NCBI RefSeq assembly: GCF_000422305.1
Contig: NZ_AULN01000013.1
Location: forward strand, 62,001 to 126,000
Direction: 5' to 3'
Source: Luteimonas mephitis DSM 12574
Lineage (GTDB): Bacteria > Pseudomonadota > Gammaproteobacteria > Xanthomonadales > Xanthomonadaceae
Length of the DNA stretch: 64,000 nt
Of this stretch, positions 8,163-17,748 are shown piece after piece; position 1 is the stretch's first letter; each line of letters starts with the position of its first letter. The notes beneath the pieces were generated by a model, which ran no database searches, had not been told where the DNA came from, and saw only the letters and a list, made by a program, of their open reading frames with translations. Both the position numbers and the translations under genes were made by a program.

Positions 8163-11100
8163 GGGGATGCTTCCTCGCGACCTGACGCGCCCTCATCCCG
8201 ATCTCTCCCCCGCAGGCGGGAGCGGGGCTTTGATCCGGAAGGTGGTTCGGTGCCGCCGGCGAACAGGGCGTCGAGGGCGTGGACCAGTTCGGGATCGAAG
8301 CGCTGCGCGTGCACGCCTGCCGGCGGCCCTTCCGCGGACGCGCCAAGGTCGATGCCGCGGCAGAACACGTAGCGGATGCCGCCGAAGTCGCGCGCGTAGT
8401 CATAGGCGCCGCCGTCGGAGGCGTCGCCGAGGCGGAAGCGCAGCCAGCGATGCAGCGCCAGGGTGTAGATCAGCGCCTGCAGGTCGTACTCGCTGTGCGC
8501 CATGGCGTCGCGCAGCGCGGCGGCGTGGTAGCGCGGCAGGCGGTTGGACTTGTAGTCGAGCACGTGCCAGCGGCCGTCGTGCTGGTAGGTGAGATCGACC
8601 AGGCCGGTCATCAGGCCTTCCAGCCGCTGGCGCAGGCCGAAGCCGTGGCGGTCGCGGACCACGCCGTGCGCGTGCAGCAGCTGCAGCAGCGCGTCGACGC
8701 GGGTGGGCTGGAGGGCGAACTGGAACTCGATCTCGGGGCGGCGCGCGTCGTCGGGCACGTCGCACAGGCGCACGCCCTCGGGCAGCGGGACGCGCAGGGT
8801 GGCGCCGACCAGGCGCGTGACCAGGGCGATGCCGTCGTCGAGCACGTCGGCGGCGTAGCCCTCGGCGCGCAGGGCGTCGGCGATGACGCGCGCCTGCCCG
8901 GCCGGGGCCGCGTCGCCGGGCTGCCAGTCGCGCCAGGCGGCAAAGCCCGCCGGCTGCAGCGCGATCCGTTCGAACGCGGCGTGCAGCGCGACGCCGAAGC
9001 GGGTGCCTGCGAAGCGCGGGTCGAAGGCGTCGGCACCGGGCGCATCGACGTCTTCGGACGCGGCCGGTTCGTCGCGGCCGCCGGGCACGGGCAGCGTGGC
9101 GGCGGCGGACGGATCGTTGCCGGCGTCGGCGTTGGACAGCTGGGTGAAGCTGTAGACCCACCAGTCGTGCGACAGCATGCGCGTGGCGACGCGCGCGGGC
9201 GGCACGGCGGCGTCGGATTCGGGCGGCAGGCGCGGCAGCTGCGCGGGCGGCGGGTTGTCGTCGAAGGCGATGCCGGGCACGGCGGCGAGCGCAGCCTCGT
9301 CACGCAGCATGGGCGCCAGCGCGGCGTTGTCGTGGTTGGAGAACAGGCCGGTGGCGATCCACAGCGCATGTTCGGCGCGGGTCATGCCGACGTAGAGCAG
9401 GCGCGCGTCCTCGGCGCGCTGCTCGATCTTCCATGCCTCCTTCGCGTACTCCCAGTCCGCATCGTCGAGGGCGATCTGCCAGTGCAGGCGGCGCTCGCTG
9501 TGTTCGTGGTGCGCCACGCAGTGCCGGCCGGGCGAAGGTTCCTTGCGGCCGATGCCGGCGAACGGCAGGAACACCAGCGGGTACTCCAGGCCCTTGCTCT
9601 TGTGCAGGGTGACGATCTGCACGCGGCGCGCGTCGGACTCGAGCCGCAGCAGCTGGGTTTCGTCGTCGGGATCGGCCTGCGCGATGCGCCGGCCCAGCCA
9701 GTCGACCAGGCCGTGCAGGCCAAGCGCGAGCGCCTGCGCTTCGGCCAGCGCTTCGCCCAGCTGCAGGTAGTTGCTGACCCGGCGCTCGCCGTCGACCAGG
9801 CCGAGCAGGCGCTGCGCGTGCGCCGCGCACAGGTCGCCGACCAGGGCGAGCGGGCCGCCGCGCAGCAGGCGTTCGCGCCAGGCCAGCGCCTTGCGCTGCC
9901 ACTCGCGGTGCGCGTCGCCGGCCGGCTTGTCGACGGGATGCTCGAGCGCATCGATGGCGGCGGCATCCTCGCCGACCAGCACCGTGGACAGCGCCGCGCG
10001 CAGGCGGCCGTCGTCGCCGCCCTGCAGCAGCGCGAGCAGCAGCGTGTGCAGCTCGCGCGCTTCGCTGGTGGCGAACAGGCTCTGCTTGCCCGCCGCAACG
10101 GCGGGGATGCCGGCGGCGGCGAGCGCCTGCTGGATGCGGCTGGCCTCGAAGTGGGTGCGCACCAGCACGGCGATGTCGCCGGGTTGCACCGGTGCGCCGT
10201 CGATCGTGGCGCGGCCCGCGCGCGCATCGCCCAGCACGGCGTGGATCGCGGCGACGCAGGCGCCGGTGGCGAGCGTGCGCGAGTCCTCGGCGTTCCAGGG
10301 TTTGACCCTGCCCCGGGAATCGGGCGGCGGCTCGGGCGCCTGCCAGACGGTGAGCGCAGGTGCCGGCGCGCCATCGCGCAGGAAGTCCGCGTCGACGCGG
10401 CGGCCGCCGGCGCTGACCTTGCGGAACCCGATGCGCGGATCGACGAAGGCGTCCTCGCCGGCTTGCGCATACAGCGCGTCGACCGCCGCCAGCACCGAGG
10501 GCCGCGAGCGGAAGTTGTGGGCAAGCGGCGGCGCCTGGATCGCGCTGTCGCGCGCCTGCAGGTAGGCATGCACGTCGCCGCCGCGGAAGCCGTAGATCGC
10601 CTGCTTGGGATCGCCGATGAGAAACAACGCCGGCTCGGCGCTGCCGCCGCCGAACACGCGCTCGAAGATCTTCCACTGGCGCGTGTCGGTGTCCTGGAAC
10701 TCGTCCACCAGCGCCACCGCGTACTGCGCGCGCAGGCCGCGCGCGAGCGCATCGCCGCGCGGGCCGTCGAGCGCGTCGGCGACGCCGTCGATGAGGTCGT
10801 CATAGGTCTGCACGCGGTTCTGCCGCTTGAGCAGCGCCAGGCGCGCGCGCGCATCGTCGCGCAGGTGGTGCAGCAGCACGACGCGGCGACGGGAGAGGAA
10901 TTCCTCGCGGGCCTGCAGCGCGTCGAGATACGGCGGCACCAGCGCGCACAGCGGCGAGTCGGGCGTGCGCCCGGCGTGCGTCTTGTTGGTCCTGGCCTGC
11001 AGCGCTTCCGGGGCCAGGCGCGCAACGCGCTGGTCGAGCTGCGCGGCAAAGTCGCCGGCCTCGCACCACGCGTCCAGCTGCGCCCACAGCGCGCGGATCC

Positions 11101-11887
11101 AGTCGGCCTTGTAGCTGTTGCCGTTGAGCACCTTGCGGTCGACGGCGTCCAGCAGCACGGCGAGGAAATCATCGCCGTGCGCGCGGAAGCCCGCGGCCAG
11201 CGCCTGCCCCGCCGCGTGCAGCGCGGGCGCGGGAACCGGCGGCAGCGATGCAGCCGGCGGCAGCAGGACCGGTTCGCGCAGCAGCGCGCCGAGGTCGGCG
11301 GCCAGCGCCGTCGGCCCTTCCTTCCACAGTGCGGCGAGGTCGTCGGCGCCGTCGGCGTCGCGCCCGTGCGCACGCCACAGGTCGGCGGCAAGCGCCTCGC
11401 GCAGCTCGCGGTCGTTGCCCAGCAGGTCCGGCGGGTCGAAGCCCTGCCCGCTTTCCAGCGCGTGCTCGCGCAGCACGCGGGCGCAGAAGCCGTGGATGGT
11501 GAAGATCGCGGCGAGGTCGACTTCCATCACCGCCCGCTGCAGCCGCCGGCGCAGCGCGTCCTCGCTTTCGCCGCTGCGCTGGCGATGCGCGCGCAGGATG
11601 TCGCGCGTCAACGCGACTTCGGCGTTCTCTTCTTCGCCCGCGCGCGCGTCGACCAGTTCGAGCGCCAGCTGCAGGCGTTCGCGGATGCGCTTGCGCAGCT
11701 CCTGCGTGGCCGCCTCGGTGTAGGTCACCGCCAGCACCTGGCCCACGCGCAGGCCGCGTTCGACCACCAGCCGCGCCACCAGCGTGGCTAGGGTGAAGGT
11801 CTTGCCGGTGCCGGCGGAGGCTTCGACCAGGCGCACGCCGTCGAGCGGCAGGTCCAGGTACGGGTCGCGTGCGGAAACGTCGCTCAT
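8159..11887 (-). CDS. recB: Exodeoxyribonuclease V beta subunit RecB (3'-5' helicase and nuclease)
   Basis: A 1242-residue UvrD/Rep-type helicase with a C-terminal nuclease. Walker A is ASAGTGKT at 23-30; motif II VDEFQDT and the GDPKQAIYGFRGG block follow, then the DARLLYVGMTRAEHAL motif. The RecB nuclease signature is present near the end (GLVDLTY, VLDYKSN, YDLQ). Overlaps with recC upstream and recD downstream are both ATGA. The last roughly 25 residues are Arg/Glu-rich (PRSRLRGRDRDEGASGREE) and are encoded across a palindromic repeat (CTCCCCCGCAGGCGGGAG at 8207-8224), so this tail is probably a late addition rather than conserved nuclease sequence. Confidence 0.96.
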   Translation of the reverse strand: MSDVSARDPYLDLPLDGVRLVEASAGTGKTFTLATLVARLVVERGLRVGQVLAVTYTEAATQELRKRIRERLQLALELVDARAGEEENAEVALTRDILRAHRQRSGESEDALRRRLQRAVMEVDLAAIFTIHGFCARVLREHALESGQGFDPPDLLGNDRELREALAADLWRAHGRDADGADDLAALWKEGPTALAADLGALLREPVLLPPAASLPPVPAPALHAAGQALAAGFRAHGDDFLAVLLDAVDRKVLNGNSYKADWIRALWAQLDAWCEAGDFAAQLDQRVARLAPEALQARTNKTHAGRTPDSPLCALVPPYLDALQAREEFLSRRRVVLLHHLRDDARARLALLKRQNRVQTYDDLIDGVADALDGPRGDALARGLRAQYAVALVDEFQDTDTRQWKIFERVFGGGSAEPALFLIGDPKQAIYGFRGGDVHAYLQARDSAIQAPPLAHNFRSRPSVLAAVDALYAQAGEDAFVDPRIGFRKVSAGGRRVDADFLRDGAPAPALTVWQAPEPPPDSRGRVKPWNAEDSRTLATGACVAAIHAVLGDARAGRATIDGAPVQPGDIAVLVRTHFEASRIQQALAAAGIPAVAAGKQSLFATSEARELHTLLLALLQGGDDGRLRAALSTVLVGEDAAAIDALEHPVDKPAGDAHREWQRKALAWRERLLRGGPLALVGDLCAAHAQRLLGLVDGERRVSNYLQLGEALAEAQALALGLHGLVDWLGRRIAQADPDDETQLLRLESDARRVQIVTLHKSKGLEYPLVFLPFAGIGRKEPSPGRHCVAHHEHSERRLHWQIALDDADWEYAKEAWKIEQRAEDARLLYVGMTRAEHALWIATGLFSNHDNAALAPMLRDEAALAAVPGIAFDDNPPPAQLPRLPPESDAAVPPARVATRMLSHDWWVYSFTQLSNADAGNDPSAAATLPVPGGRDEPAASEDVDAPGADAFDPRFAGTRFGVALHAAFERIALQPAGFAAWRDWQPGDAAPAGQARVIADALRAEGYAADVLDDGIALVTRLVGATLRVPLPEGVRLCDVPDDARRPEIEFQFALQPTRVDALLQLLHAHGVVRDRHGFGLRQRLEGLMTGLVDLTYQHDGRWHVLDYKSNRLPRYHAAALRDAMAHSEYDLQALIYTLALHRWLRFRLGDASDGGAYDYARDFGGIRYVFCRGIDLGASAEGPPAGVHAQRFDPELVHALDALFAGGTEPPSGSKPRSRLRGRDRDEGASGREEASP

Positions 11888-14800
11888 GCGGCGTCCTCCG
11901 CATCGTCGTCAGCGGGGGGTTCGAACCCGCCCGGCGCGGCCGCGGGCTGGCCGTGCAGCACCGCGCCGTAGATGGCGAACGCCGTGTCGGCGAACTCCTG
12001 CAGCGCTTCGGCATCGGCGAACGGGTCGCGCCCGCGCAGGGCCAGCCGCAGCGCCTCGCCGTCGCCCTCGGCCCAGCTGCGCGCGCTGCCGCGCCAGCGG
12101 TCGCGGGCAGCACGCACGCCGCGCTCCTGGTTCGGCGCGGCAAACAGGGCCCACGCGCTGTACGGCGCGAACGGCAGCGGCCGTCGCAGGCCTTCGGCGC
12201 GCAGGGCCAGCAGGCCGCGCAGCGCGTCGATGGCGGCGTCGCGCGACAGCGCCTCGCGCGGATACGCGCCGACGCCGTGATCCACGTTGTCCTGGAATTC
12301 GACGAACGGCAGTTCCAGCCCGGCCGCCGCGGCCAGCAGCCAGTCCAGTCCATTGCGGATCGCCGACGGCCCGTTGCGTTCGCCGAAGCGCAGCCGCGCG
12401 ATGCCCTGCGGCCACGCGTCGGCCAGGCGGCCGTGCAGGCGCAGGCCGTCGATCTGTACGTCGAGCGACAGCGACTGCGGCTGCGCGTCGCCGCACCACT
12501 GCGCGAAGTGCTGCGCGTACGGCCGCACTTCATCGAGCACCTCGGCCAGTGCGCGCCGGCCCAGCGGCCCGGACGGCAGCAGGCCGCGCGCGCGCAGCGC
12601 CGGATGCATGGCGTCGGGTTTGTCGCCTGCGAGCAGCGCGTCGAACACCGCGCGCTGCAGCTGGTTGCGTTCGAGTCCGCGACCCGGCGCCTGCAGCGGT
12701 TCGATGTCTTCGCCCGCCGCGTCCACTTCCGCGAGGCGCAGGCCCAGGCGCTGGCGCAGGAACTGCTCGGCCGGCGCCATCAGGAAGCGGCGCAGCGCGT
12801 CGAGCGACAGTTCGGTTTCGGGCTCGGACGGCGGCGCCAGTGCGGCAGCCGCGTCCATCCACGGCGCCAGCGTCGTGCGCGTGCCGGACAGCCTCCCGGC
12901 CGCAGGGTGCCAGTGTTCGCGATAGCTGAAATGGCGCGCGTCGCCGCTGCCGAACGCGGCCGGCGAGAACGGCTGCAGCGGATGCCGCAGCACCAGCGCT
13001 TCGACGATCTCCGCCTTCTTTTTTGAACGCGCGGGATCGTCCGGCGCGACGTGGTAGTCCGCCGCCGCGGCGAGCAGTTCGGACACCACCGCCGACGGCT
13101 CGCGCGCGCTGCCGTCGCGCGGGTCGGCGCCGAGCCAGCTGACGTGGAACACGTCCTGCGCGGCGGAGAACAGCTGCAGGAACAGGTAGCGGTCGTCGTC
13201 GCGGGTGGAGCGGTCACCGTAGCGGCGCTGGTCTGTGCCCAGCGCCGCGGTGAGGCGGTTGAGGCCGGCGGCCGGATCGCGGCGCGGGAAGTCGCCGTCG
13301 TTCATGCCGAGCAGGCAGATCACCCGGAACGGCAGCAGCCGCATCGGCACCATGCGCGCGAAGCTGACGCCGCCGGTGAGCAGCGGCGCGCGGGTATCGG
13401 CCTCGCCCAGCACGGCGGCGAAGTGCGCGCGCACCACTTCACCCGGCACCGGCGCGTCGAATCCGGCGCGTTCGGCCTGGGCGGCGAACGCTTCGACCAG
13501 CGAGCGCAGCCGGTCGAGCGCACGCTGGCCGCCCTGCGTCGAAGGCGGCCGCGGCAGCAGCGCGTCGAGCAGTTCGAGCAGGCGCTCGCGCCAGCGCGCC
13601 GGCGACATGGCTTCGCCCAGCACGCGCTGGTGCCGGGCAAGCACGCGAAGCAGCCGCACGAGGGTGTCGAGCGCGTCGAGCGCGCCGCCTTCCAGCTCCG
13701 GCCACGGCGCGACCACCTGCGCGTCGCCGCGGATCTGGCTGTCGTCGCCGCTGGCGTGGCCGAGCAGCAGCCGGTCGAGCGCGAACTGCCAGGTGTAGGC
13801 GTCGTCGTCCGGCGCGCCCTGGTGCGCGCGGTGCGCGGCGTCGATGCCCCAGCGCGCGCCGGCGGCATGCAGCCAGCCGTGCAGGCGTTCGAACGCGCCG
13901 GCATCGAGGCCCGCGGCCTCGGCCAGCGGCGGGCTGGCGAGCAGGTCGAGCGTCTCGACCAGCCCGAAGCGCGACACCGGCAGCGCCAGCAGGCGCAGGA
14001 ACGCGGCGGCCAGCGGCTCATCGGCGAGCGGGCTGGCGTCGGCCATCGCCCACGGGATCGGCGGTCCGGACGCGCCGTCGCCGTGGCCGCCGAACACCGC
14101 GTCCAGGTACGGCACGTAGGGATCGATGTCCGGTGCCAGCACCGCAATCTCGCGCGGCTGCAGTGGCGGGTCGAAACGCTTGTCTTCCAGCAGCGCGCGC
14201 AGGCGGTCGTGCAGCACCTGCAGTTCGCGCAGGCGGGTGTGGCAGGCGTGGGCCTGCAGGCTGGGATCGTCGCGATCGACCTCGGCGCGCGGCGTGCCGG
14301 CCGGCCGCGCGCGGCGGTGGAACAGGTCGGCCTGCATGCGGTGCAGCAGGCTGTCGCGCAGCCCGCCTTCGGCGAGGGTTGGTGCTGTGGAGGCTTCCGG
14401 ATCCGCATACGCGGCGATCTCGCCGGAGGGATGCACCACTTCGTAGCTGCCCAGCAGCGCCATGAAATCTTTTCCGGCCGAGCCCCAGGCGCGCAGCAGC
14501 GGGTTGTCGGCGGCTTCGTCCCCGAATGGCTCGTCGCCCGCGCGCAGCCGCGCGCCGAGCGACTGCAGGTCGCCCCAGTATTCCTTCGTCGGCGTGGGCA
14601 GGTAGAAGTGCAGCGTGCCGGCGCGGGCCTGGGTGGCCATCACCCGCAGCACGTCGGGCGAGACGTTGAGCGTGCCGAAGGCGAACAGCCGCGGCGGCAG
14701 GCCTGCGGGCACGGCGGCGCTGTCGTCGCCGGACAGGCTTCCGAACCTCGCGAGGTAATCCTGGATGCGGCGGGCGCGGTGGTCGCGGCCGCTGGCGACC

Positions 14801-15324
14801 GCGCGCCACAGGATCGCCTGCGGGTCGTCGCGGTCGGCGCCGGCTTCCCAGCGCAGCAGCCAGTCGCGGCGCCAGGCCTGGTACTTGCCGAACACGCCGG
14901 CCAGTTCACCGGCCAGGGTCCACGCCTTCAGCGGATCGTCGCCGTCGAGGTAGGCGGCCAACTGCGCCAGCGCCGGGCGCGCGCGCAGGGCCGGGTCGAG
15001 CAGCGCGGCGTACAGGTGCCAGTGCAGGCTGTCGGCGTCGAGTTCTTCGGTACTCGCATCTGCATCCGGCGCCGGGTTGGCGGCCAGTGCGCGGGCGACG
15101 AATTCGCCGGGGGTGAGGAACTCGAGGTTGGCGGCGATGCCGTGGCGCGCGGCCAGCGTCGCCTGCAGCCAGCGCCGCATCGCCACCTGCGGGACCAGGA
15201 TCGTGTCCGGCGCCAGCAGCGGCTGCCCGGGCGCGGGCGTGCGCAGCTCCTCGGCCAGCAGCGCGGCGAGCACGTCGAGGGCATTGGAGTGGTAGAGGCG
15301 GAAGTCGCCGGTGCGCGCAGCCAT
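11884..15324 (-). CDS. recC: Exodeoxyribonuclease V gamma subunit RecC
   Basis: A 1146-residue protein at the head of the recC-recB-recD operon. It begins RLYHSNALDVLAALLAEEL, the typical RecC N-terminus, and contains the inactivated helicase-like core (for example ICLLGMNDGDFPRRDP) and the C-terminal nuclease-like fold. RecC holds RecB and RecD together, splits the strands and reads Chi. Its length agrees with the family (about 1100). The stop overlaps the recB start. The operon promoter must lie in 15325-15390, upstream of a hairpin repeat shared with the divergent mla operon. Confidence 0.95.
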   Translation of the reverse strand: MAARTGDFRLYHSNALDVLAALLAEELRTPAPGQPLLAPDTILVPQVAMRRWLQATLAARHGIAANLEFLTPGEFVARALAANPAPDADASTEELDADSLHWHLYAALLDPALRARPALAQLAAYLDGDDPLKAWTLAGELAGVFGKYQAWRRDWLLRWEAGADRDDPQAILWRAVASGRDHRARRIQDYLARFGSLSGDDSAAVPAGLPPRLFAFGTLNVSPDVLRVMATQARAGTLHFYLPTPTKEYWGDLQSLGARLRAGDEPFGDEAADNPLLRAWGSAGKDFMALLGSYEVVHPSGEIAAYADPEASTAPTLAEGGLRDSLLHRMQADLFHRRARPAGTPRAEVDRDDPSLQAHACHTRLRELQVLHDRLRALLEDKRFDPPLQPREIAVLAPDIDPYVPYLDAVFGGHGDGASGPPIPWAMADASPLADEPLAAAFLRLLALPVSRFGLVETLDLLASPPLAEAAGLDAGAFERLHGWLHAAGARWGIDAAHRAHQGAPDDDAYTWQFALDRLLLGHASGDDSQIRGDAQVVAPWPELEGGALDALDTLVRLLRVLARHQRVLGEAMSPARWRERLLELLDALLPRPPSTQGGQRALDRLRSLVEAFAAQAERAGFDAPVPGEVVRAHFAAVLGEADTRAPLLTGGVSFARMVPMRLLPFRVICLLGMNDGDFPRRDPAAGLNRLTAALGTDQRRYGDRSTRDDDRYLFLQLFSAAQDVFHVSWLGADPRDGSAREPSAVVSELLAAAADYHVAPDDPARSKKKAEIVEALVLRHPLQPFSPAAFGSGDARHFSYREHWHPAAGRLSGTRTTLAPWMDAAAALAPPSEPETELSLDALRRFLMAPAEQFLRQRLGLRLAEVDAAGEDIEPLQAPGRGLERNQLQRAVFDALLAGDKPDAMHPALRARGLLPSGPLGRRALAEVLDEVRPYAQHFAQWCGDAQPQSLSLDVQIDGLRLHGRLADAWPQGIARLRFGERNGPSAIRNGLDWLLAAAAGLELPFVEFQDNVDHGVGAYPREALSRDAAIDALRGLLALRAEGLRRPLPFAPYSAWALFAAPNQERGVRAARDRWRGSARSWAEGDGEALRLALRGRDPFADAEALQEFADTAFAIYGAVLHGQPAAAPGGFEPPADDDAEDAA

Positions 15325-15387
15325 GCGTTCATGATGCCGGAGCGTTGTCGCACCCCGCGATACGAAAATGTCGGGCGGGGTTGCGGC

Positions 15388-15485
15388 GTAGGAGCGGCGG
15401 AAGCCGCGAAGCCTTCCCGGTAAAGCTTCGCGGCTTCCGCCGCTCCTACAACAACCAGGGTCCAGAGCGCGGAAGCCGCTCCTAC
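15388..15485. repeat. REP-like inverted repeat with 25-bp perfect arms plus a third partial copy
   Basis: The left arm 15388-15412 (GTAGGAGCGGCGGAAGCCGC then GAAGC) and right arm 15425-15449 are perfect reverse complements separated by 12 bp. A further half copy ends at 15485 (GCGGAAGCCGCTCCTAC). The element sits between the divergent recCBD and mla operons and could fold into a strong cruciform or RNA hairpin. Confidence 0.9.
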
Positions 15486-15495
15486 GGAGCTGGCG

Positions 15496-15514
15496 GAATT
15501 ACGCCATAATTCCT
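15496..15514. promoter_or_regulatory. Inverted repeat GGAATTA-N5-TAATTCC upstream of mlaF
   Basis: Perfect 7-bp arms at 15496-15502 and 15508-15514. The right arm overlaps CATAAT (15506-15511), a possible -10, about 105 bp before the mlaF start. This is an operator-like arrangement; no known factor is assigned. Confidence 0.35.
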
Positions 15515-15619
15515 GTACCGCCCGGTTCACCCACTCCGGCCCTGTTCAGCCGGTTTTGTCCAAGCTGCGCGGGATTTCGTCCGCATGATTGCGGTCCCCC
15601 GCTTCCGAGCCTCCCCCGC

Positions 15620-16420
15620 ATGCCCGTCGCCACGCCAACGCAAGACATCGCCGTGCGCCTGACCGACGTCCGCCTCGACCGCGGCGCGCGGGCGGTGCTG
15701 TCAGGGATCGACCTGGCGGTGCCGCGCGGCAGCATCACCGCGGTGCTGGGGCCCTCGGGCAGCGGCAAGTCGACGCTGCTGGCGGCGCTGACCGGCGAGC
15801 TGGTGCCGGCTGCCGGCACGGTGGAGGTGTTCGGCCAGCCGGTGCCGCGGCGCCAGCGCGCGCTGCTGGAGCTGCGCAAGGGCATCGGCGTGCTGTTGCA
15901 GGGCAACGGCCTGTTGACCGACCTGACCGTGGCCGAGAACGTCGCGCTGCCGCTGCGCACGCATACCAGGCTGCCGCGGCCGGTGATCGACCGGCTGGTG
16001 GCGATGAAGCTGCACGCGGTGGGCCTGCGCACCGCCGGGGATCTTTACCCGCGCGAGCTGTCCGGCGGCATGGCGCGCCGCGTCGCCTTGGCGCGCGCGC
16101 TGGCGCTCGACCCGCCGCTGATGATCTACGACGAGCCGCTGACCGGGCTCGACCCGATCGCCAGCGGCGTGATCATGAGCCTGATCGCGCGCCTCAACGC
16201 CAGCCTCGGCCTGACCAGCATCATCGTCACCCACCACGTGCACGAGACGCTGCCGGTCGCCGACCGCGCGATCGTGATCGCCAACGGCCACATCGTGTTC
16301 TCCGGCACGCCTTCGGAGCTGGAGGCCACGGCCGATCCGCTGGTGCTGCAGTTCCTGCGCGGCGAGCCGGACGGGCCCATCGCGTTCGATACCGCCGAAC
16401 GCAGCCGGGAGGCCGCGTGA
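15620..16420 (+). CDS. mlaF: Phospholipid ABC transporter ATP-binding protein MlaF
   Basis: A 266-residue ABC ATPase: Walker A GPSGSGKST at 44-52, Q-loop around LLQGN, signature LSGGM at 147-151, and Walker B ending DE at 171-172 with the H-loop in VTHHVHE. It powers the Mla system, which moves phospholipids between the inner and outer membranes to keep the outer leaflet of the outer membrane free of them. The start at 15620 gives the normal family length. The stop overlaps the mlaE start (ATGA), and the following genes are the canonical E-D-C-B set. Confidence 0.95.
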   Translation: MPVATPTQDIAVRLTDVRLDRGARAVLSGIDLAVPRGSITAVLGPSGSGKSTLLAALTGELVPAAGTVEVFGQPVPRRQRALLELRKGIGVLLQGNGLLTDLTVAENVALPLRTHTRLPRPVIDRLVAMKLHAVGLRTAGDLYPRELSGGMARRVALARALALDPPLMIYDEPLTGLDPIASGVIMSLIARLNASLGLTSIIVTHHVHETLPVADRAIVIANGHIVFSGTPSELEATADPLVLQFLRGEPDGPIAFDTAERSREAA

Positions 16421-17169
16421 TGCCGTTCGTCGCTGCGACCCGCTCGCTCGGCCGTGCGGGGCTGTTCTCGCTGTCGGTGCTGCGCGCGTCGAAGCCGAGC
16501 GCGGACTTCTTCGCCGAGCTGGTGCGCGAGATCTACAAGATCGGCGCGCGCTCGCTGCCGATCATCGCGGTCGGCGGCGCCTTCGTCGGCCTGTCGGTCA
16601 CGCTGCTGGGCTACCGCGCGCTGGAGACCTACGGCGCGGCCAACCAGATCAGCGCGCTGGTCGGCCTGGGCCTGTACCGCGAGCTGGCGCCGGTGCTGAC
16701 CGCGCTGCTGTTCATCGGTCGCGCCGGTTCGTCGATCGCCGCCGAGCTGGGCCTGATGCGCGCGACCGACCAGATCACCGCGCTCGGGCTGATGGCGATC
16801 GATCCGGTCGCCAAGGTCGTCGCGCCGCGCTTCTGGGCGGCGGTGATCTGCGTGCCGCTGCTGACCGGCTTCTTCTGCAGCCTCGGCATCAGCGCCAGCT
16901 ATTTCGAAGCCGTGCACGTGATCGGCATCGACGCCGGCACGTTCTGGCAGGTGCTGCGCGACGCGGTCGACTATCGCCACGATTTCCTGGTCGCGTTCGA
17001 GAAGTCGGCGGTGTTCGGCGGCACCGCGGCGCTGGTGGCCTCGTACGTGGGCTACCACGCCGAGCCGACCATCGAAGGCACGTCGGTTGCGACCACGCGC
17101 GCGGTGGTCAACGCGTCCCTGCTGGTGCTGATGTTCAACTTCGTGCTGTCGGCGCTGCTGTTCCGCTGA
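16420..17169 (+). CDS. mlaE: Phospholipid ABC transporter permease MlaE
   Basis: A 249-residue inner-membrane permease of the MlaE/TGD1 family with five to six hydrophobic segments, including conserved stretches such as GGAFVGLSVTLLGY, LGLYRELAPVLTALLFIGR and EYIG-like AELGLMRATDQITAL. The ATG overlaps the mlaF stop, which is why this start is chosen over earlier in-frame codons inside mlaF. It forms the membrane core of the MlaFEDB complex. Confidence 0.95.
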   Translation: MPFVAATRSLGRAGLFSLSVLRASKPSADFFAELVREIYKIGARSLPIIAVGGAFVGLSVTLLGYRALETYGAANQISALVGLGLYRELAPVLTALLFIGRAGSSIAAELGLMRATDQITALGLMAIDPVAKVVAPRFWAAVICVPLLTGFFCSLGISASYFEAVHVIGIDAGTFWQVLRDAVDYRHDFLVAFEKSAVFGGTAALVASYVGYHAEPTIEGTSVATTRAVVNASLLVLMFNFVLSALLFR

Positions 17170-17199
17170 CGGCGCCTGGAAACACTTGAGGATTCCCAC

Positions 17200-17748
17200 A
17201 TGACAACCCGCGGTCCACGTCTCGAATTCGCGGTCGGTGCGTTCCTGCTGCTGGCGCTCGCGTCGCTGCTGGTGCTGGCGATCGCCTCGACCAACGGCAA
17301 GTTCGGCTTCGGCGGCGACACCTACGAACTCACCGCGCGCTTCACCAACATCGGGCCGCTGCGGCCGATGGCGCCGGTGAAGATCGGCGGCGTCACCATC
17401 GGCCGGGTCGGCGACATCACCCTCGACCCGGTCAAGCTCGACTCGGTGGTCACGCTCGACATCGACAACCGTTACAAGGACCTGTCCGCGGATACCTCCG
17501 CCGGCATCCTCACCAACGGCCTGCTCGGCGAAAGCTACATCGGCCTGCAGCCCGGCGGCGACGTCGAGACCTTGAAACCGGGCGAGGAGATCGCATTCAC
17601 CACGCCTGCGGTCGACATCATCCAGATGGTCGGCAAGTACATGTTCAGCGGCGGCGGCGAGAAGGCCGCGGCCACCTCGAACGAAGCGGCCGGCAACGAT
17701 GCCGGCGCGGCGCAACCTCCCACTCCCACGGAAGCCCCCCAGCCATGA
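17200..17748 (+). CDS. mlaD: Outer-membrane lipid asymmetry protein MlaD (MCE domain)
   Basis: A 182-residue protein with an N-terminal signal anchor (FAVGAFLLLALASLLVLAI), then one MCE domain (YELTARFTNIGPLRPMAPVK, GVTIGRV, LTNGLLGESYIGLQPGG). MCE domains form a hexameric ring that holds lipid at the inner membrane. A low-complexity Ala/Pro/Thr tail follows from about residue 155. A ribosome site (TTGAGGA) precedes the ATG, and the stop overlaps the mlaC start. Confidence 0.95.
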   Translation: MTTRGPRLEFAVGAFLLLALASLLVLAIASTNGKFGFGGDTYELTARFTNIGPLRPMAPVKIGGVTIGRVGDITLDPVKLDSVVTLDIDNRYKDLSADTSAGILTNGLLGESYIGLQPGGDVETLKPGEEIAFTTPAVDIIQMVGKYMFSGGGEKAAATSNEAAGNDAGAAQPPTPTEAPQP

